Assembly (NCBI GenBank): GCA_035399845.1
Contig: DAOPJV010000012.1
Coordinates: forward strand, 65,097 to 129,096
DNA length: 64,000 bases
Source: ECT2AJA-110-A sp035399845
GTDB taxonomy: Bacteria > Planctomycetota > Phycisphaerae > UBA1845 > UTPLA1
Direction of reading: 5' to 3'
Shown here piece by piece: positions 61,232 to 64,000 of this stretch. Position numbers and translations under genes: made by a program. The first letter of the stretch is position 1; the number at the start of each line of letters is the position of its first letter. Below the pieces are notes generated by a model that saw only the letters and a program-made list of their open reading frames with translations, was not told where the DNA came from and did no database searches.

Positions 61232-61864
61232 ATGAACAACTCTGGATTCAGCCGCAAGCTGCGACATGGTCTCGCGTTCTTTATGGGCGCGTTGGCGCTC
61301 GCCATCGCTGCGCTGTGGGGTGACAGCTACCGCGTTCGCATAGACTGGGACGAACCACTGTCGGCGGACCAGGAGTCCATGATCAATTCGTTCAAGGAAG
61401 ACCCCGGCAGCCTGCGTATGTTCCCACGGGGCACTGGCCTGGACTATAGCTACCAAGTAGATCTACACGCATGGTATCGCGTGTGTACGAATGTGGGCGA
61501 ACTCATACTGTTGTCTGAGGCTGGATACCTGACACATGCGCCCGTACCACCGGAGATCGACGATTCCTGTTTCGGATTTGGATACAAACGATATATATGG
61601 CGGAGAGGCTCGATCGGCGGTCAGGATGGACGACCTTCGATTCACGCCGATTTTCGAACGGACAGGTTGACCATTCCGTTCTGGGCCCTGTTCGTCGCAT
61701 GCGCGATCTGGCCGACAATGTGCATTGTACGCGGACCGCTCCGCCGACGACGACGTCGAAATCGAGGACAGTGCGTCAAATGCGGGTATGACCTTTCCGG
61801 CTCGACAGCGCGATGCCCGGAATGCAGCGCAGCCCATTCGTGTGCGTTCGATTCGTCGTCCTGA
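61232..61864 (+). CDS. Membrane protein with C-terminal CxxCGYDLxG zinc ribbon
   Basis: 210 aa. Two membrane helices (HGLAFFMGALALAIAALWG near residue 12 and IPFWALFVACAIWPTMCIV near 150) flank an extracytoplasmic domain with Cys and aromatic residues (WYRVCTNVGELILLSEAGYL). The C-terminal cytoplasmic zinc ribbon is GQCVKCGYDLSGSTARCPEC. The CxxCGYDLxG...CPEC ribbon on small membrane proteins is very common in planctomycetes. Function unknown. Its base composition is slightly less GC-rich than that of its neighbours. The ATG at 61232 is preferred over longer frames because a -10-like box lies just before it. Confidence 0.75.
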   Translation: MNNSGFSRKLRHGLAFFMGALALAIAALWGDSYRVRIDWDEPLSADQESMINSFKEDPGSLRMFPRGTGLDYSYQVDLHAWYRVCTNVGELILLSEAGYLTHAPVPPEIDDSCFGFGYKRYIWRRGSIGGQDGRPSIHADFRTDRLTIPFWALFVACAIWPTMCIVRGPLRRRRRRNRGQCVKCGYDLSGSTARCPECSAAHSCAFDSSS

Positions 61865-61896
61865 GCCGATGGTGCAAAAATCCCTCCTCACTCGCT

Positions 61897-61920
61897 GGTA
61901 CGAGATTCCATTCTCGTACC
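61897..61920 (+). repeat. Covarying hairpin, copy 1
   Basis: 9-bp stem GGTACGAGA/TCTCGTACC, loop TTCCAT. Copy 2 at 62192-62215 has GGAACGAGA/TCTCGTTCC: the third base pair changes from T-A to A-T. Confidence 0.75.
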
Positions 61921-61968
61921 TACATCCGGCGGGAATCCCTTCCCGCCCCGCCCGCCATCGTTTCATCG

Positions 61969-62000
61969 CGCGACCGGCTTGCTGACGCGCGCGGCTCGGT
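61969..62000 (-). repeat. Dispersed 32-bp palindromic repeat, copy D (inverted)
   Basis: Reads as the reverse complement of copies A-C with several differences; shares CGCGACCG, CTGACG and GCGGCTCGGT. Confidence 0.65.
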
Positions 62001-62050
62001 AGTTCGACGGCTCAATTGTTCAACGACTCGATACGCATTCGAGATACGCA

Positions 62051-62146
62051 AATCCCCTTCCGAGCCGGGCCAGTCATGGCTCGGTCGTTCCGCCGGCCAC
62101 GTTCACGATTGCATGTCGACCGCCGCATCACTGCGGCGGCTCGGAG
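62051..62146 (+). repeat. 96-bp direct repeat, copy 1
   Basis: Differs from 63893-63988 by one base in 96. Contains the palindromes CCGAGCCGGGCCAGTCATGG... and GCCGCATCACTGCGGC. Lies upstream of the secreted protein gene. Confidence 0.9.
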
Positions 62147-62191
62147 TAACCCCTTGTTGCGCCCCGATGATGCGAAGCACACGTGATCGCT

Positions 62192-62215
62192 GGAACGAGA
62201 TTCCCTTCTCGTTCC
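62192..62215 (+). repeat. Covarying hairpin, copy 2
   Basis: 9-bp stem GGAACGAGA/TCTCGTTCC, loop TTCCCT; partner of 61897-61920. Confidence 0.75.
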
Positions 62216-62390
62216 CACCGCCAGGCCTGTCCGTCCGCCGAAAGCCCCCCGATATCAGGCCCAGAGAAAATTCCCGATTCGCCTGAGCCGTTCCCGGTCC
62301 GCTCTACGCAGGGGTATCTGAGGCCACGAAGGGGATATCCCCACTCGGAGGCCCCGGAAACTGACCCCACGAACCGACCAGGAGCCTGCC

Positions 62391-63731
62391 ATGCACAAGA
62401 ATCGACTCTGTGACGCGAATCGCGCGTCAGCCTTCCGCACACTGACCGGCGCAGCCGCGCTGCTGCTCGCGACGACCAGCGCATTCGGACAGTTCACTGT
62501 CGCCCCCTCCCCGACCGACCCGCTCGACGTGTCCAAGGGCGCGATCGTCGTCAATTCAACCGTCGGCTTCGAGCCGGGGCCGGAAGCGGCGTTCGGCGCC
62601 GACCTCGGCGGGGGCGAGCCGGGGAACACCTTCGCCCCCAACCTCGGCGCCGGCGAATCGTCATTCATCGAAGTGCAGACCACTCGCCCGACACGTCTCT
62701 CCGGCGTCCGCATCTACGCGAGGAACGACGGACCAGGCTTCTCCTTTCGCCGGTCCATGAGCGCGTTCCGCCTGCTGGCGGATACCGATGGAGACGGCGC
62801 GTTCGAGACGATTGTTGTAAATGCGCCGATCAACGTGGACTACGGCGGGCAGGCGGGCAATCTCGCCACGCCGGACAACACGCTCGAGCTGGAGTTTGCG
62901 TTCGCCCCGGTCATTGCCGAGCACTGGCGCGTGGAGTTCGAACAGAGCGTGAACGCCGGTCCGTTCTCCGGCGTGCGCATCATTGAAGTGGACGGCGTGG
63001 CCCGCGCCCCGGGCGCCATCGTTCAGCCCGTCGGCTTTTCAAAATCGTACGCGACTGTTTTTGGCGGCAGCATTGGCAAACCGTTGCACGTGATCGATCA
63101 GTCAGGGTTGAGCCAATCCTACATCAGCGGCGAAACGGAATTCGACACGTACGTCGCGACAACCAGCCACGCCAACAGCAATCAATCGATGATGCTGGTC
63201 AACAGCAATGGTCAGAACCAGCCGAACGGCGTCGTCGAAATCGGCGGAACCTTCACACTGGACCTTGGCGAATCGCTCCCCATCGACGCGCTGGCCCTCT
63301 GGGCGGCGGCCAACAGCGAGGTGATCACCGCGATGGCCGTGTACGCGGATTCCGACAACAATTTCGATAACGGCGGCGTCACACTGCTGGACACGTTCGA
63401 CGTCGCTGGCATTCTGGCCGGTCGCGCCTATGACTTCCCGCGCGTGGAAACCCGATTCCTGCACATCGAAGTGCTCGGACATGCCGGAGGGCAGTTCATT
63501 CGTCATGGCGAGTTCGCCGTCCGGATTGCGAACAACGACGGCGACATGAACTGCGACGGCGTCGTCGATGTACAGGACATCGCCCCGTTTGCGACGGCCC
63601 TGATCGACGCCGAGGCGTACGCCACGCAGTTCCAGGATTGCGACCGGTCCTTCGCGGACATGAACGGGGACGGAATCGTGAATGGCCTCGACACGTCGCA
63701 CTTCGTGAAAAATCTCGCAATCGCGCCCTGA
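62391..63731 (+). CDS. Secreted beta-sandwich protein with dockerin-like tail
   Basis: 446 aa. Signal peptide (about residues 1-34, ending TSAFGQ). Two F5/8-type C-like beta-sandwich segments (about 50-205 and 215-385: SSFIEVQTTRPTRLSGVRIY, EHWRVEFEQSVNAGPFSGVR, TFTLDLGESLPIDALALWAA, VETRFLHIEVLGHAGGQF). The C-terminus has a duplicated EF-hand-like motif: GDMNCDGVVDVQDIAPFATA and ADMNGDGIVNGLDTSHFVKN. AGGAG 7-8 nt before the ATG. Flanked by a 96-bp direct repeat, with a 9-bp hairpin after the stop. Carbohydrate-binding or surface role inferred. Confidence 0.85.
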   Translation: MHKNRLCDANRASAFRTLTGAAALLLATTSAFGQFTVAPSPTDPLDVSKGAIVVNSTVGFEPGPEAAFGADLGGGEPGNTFAPNLGAGESSFIEVQTTRPTRLSGVRIYARNDGPGFSFRRSMSAFRLLADTDGDGAFETIVVNAPINVDYGGQAGNLATPDNTLELEFAFAPVIAEHWRVEFEQSVNAGPFSGVRIIEVDGVARAPGAIVQPVGFSKSYATVFGGSIGKPLHVIDQSGLSQSYISGETEFDTYVATTSHANSNQSMMLVNSNGQNQPNGVVEIGGTFTLDLGESLPIDALALWAAANSEVITAMAVYADSDNNFDNGGVTLLDTFDVAGILAGRAYDFPRVETRFLHIEVLGHAGGQFIRHGEFAVRIANNDGDMNCDGVVDVQDIAPFATALIDAEAYATQFQDCDRSFADMNGDGIVNGLDTSHFVKNLAIAP

Positions 63732-63768
63732 TTCACACGCAAGCGTCAGACCAACTCAATATCACATC

Positions 63769-63791
63769 GGGGCGGGCATATTGCCCGCCCC
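63769..63791 (+). terminator. Hairpin after the secreted protein gene
   Basis: Perfect 9-bp stem GGGGCGGGC/GCCCGCCCC with loop ATATT, 37 nt after the stop. No T run follows, so it may equally be a repeat module. Confidence 0.5.
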
Positions 63792-63810
63792 GCCTGTCAT
63801 GATTGCGTCG

Positions 63811-63842
63811 CGCGACCGGCTCGCTGACGCACGCGGCTCGGT
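63811..63842 (-). repeat. Dispersed 32-bp palindromic repeat, copy E (inverted)
   Basis: Close to copy D (CGCGACCGGCTCGCTGACGC...); both stand about 80 bp before a copy of the 96-bp repeat. Confidence 0.65.
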
Positions 63843-63892
63843 ACTTCGACCACTCGGTTGTTGGAGAAATCGGAACGCGTTCGAAACGTGCG

Positions 63893-63988
63893 AATCCCCT
63901 TCCGAGCCGGGCCAGTCATGGCTCGGTCGTTCCGCCGGCCAAGTTCACGATTGCATGTCGACCGCCGCATCACTGCGGCGGCTCGGAG
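63893..63988 (+). repeat. 96-bp direct repeat, copy 2
   Basis: Second copy, same orientation as 62051-62146. The window ends 12 bp later. Confidence 0.9.
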
Positions 63989-64000
63989 CGCGTCTCGCTG

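Larger units (their letters stand above)
61865..62390. repeat. Repeat-rich region upstream of a secreted protein gene
   Basis: 526 bp with no credible gene. Contains two covarying hairpins (61897-61920, 62192-62215), GGCGGGAATCCCTTCCCGCC (61927-61946), the 32-bp repeat copy D, and copy 1 of a 96-bp repeat. Confidence 0.65.

Overview
The window looks like a high-GC chromosome segment of a Planctomycetota bacterium, probably Phycisphaerae-like (inferred). Evidence: an LpxC-FabZ fusion inside a lipid A operon, secreted proteins with dockerin-like tails of the type GDMNCDGxVDxxD, a PEP-CTERM protein, GACC cysteine-repeat proteins, a CxxCGYDLxG zinc ribbon, and dispersed palindromic repeats. I recognised no rRNA, tRNA, transposase, phage gene or CRISPR array.

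Layout. 0.1-2.6 kb: a lipoprotein convergent with a thioredoxin-like/MsrA-like protein. 2.7-11.6 kb: a membrane protein, then an envelope cluster (OmpH/Skp-like, lpxD, lpxC-fabZ, lpxA, a Gfo/Idh oxidoreductase, manA, manC). 11.6-19.7 kb: small enzymes, a globin, an unknown membrane protein and a PEP-CTERM protein lying in repeats, a Glu/Leu dehydrogenase and a DUF218 protein. 19.8-25.1 kb: a coupled cluster of hexapeptide transferase-GNAT fusion, FkbH-like protein, acyl carrier protein and multi-spanning glycosyltransferase-like protein. 25.1-29.3 kb: VOC protein, CPBP protease, EndoIII-like glycosylase and hutH. 29.4-29.8 kb: two tandem paralogous micro-proteins of 45 and 46 aa. 30.1-32.4 kb: a secreted CotH-type protein.

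32.4-38.2 kb (minus strand) is the most striking locus. It is a retron-type operon with its own promoter: HEAT/ARM-like protein, winged-helix/SWIM protein, a structured non-coding RNA with a 23-bp perfect hairpin and flanking a1/a2 arms, a reverse transcriptase with an N-terminal zinc ribbon, and a translationally coupled 90-aa membrane protein. The gene set matches what I recall as type XIII retrons. The small membrane protein and the RT extension are the parts that may be new.

38.2-43.6 kb: three secreted proteins with dockerin-like tails, two of them built from GACC modules. 43.7-47.9 kb (minus): an amidoligase operon (C39-like peptidase, RLAN/RimK ATP-grasp, GCS2 ligase, N-formylglutamate amidohydrolase family) that probably makes or modifies a peptide-like product. 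48.0-50.2 kb: purH and a GNAT. 50.4-54.0 kb: a PQQ-propeller protein divergent from a membrane coiled-coil protein; both carry a similar small beta domain. 54.2-58.7 kb: mreB, an amidohydrolase, a DUF1844 protein and a PBP4-type peptidase. 59.0-61.1 kb: a degenerate receiver protein coupled to a GGDEF protein. 61.2-64 kb: a zinc-ribbon membrane protein and a secreted dockerin-tailed protein flanked by a 96-bp direct repeat.

Several genes without a Shine-Dalgarno site have a -10-like hexamer 7-8 nt before the ATG, which suggests leaderless mRNAs.
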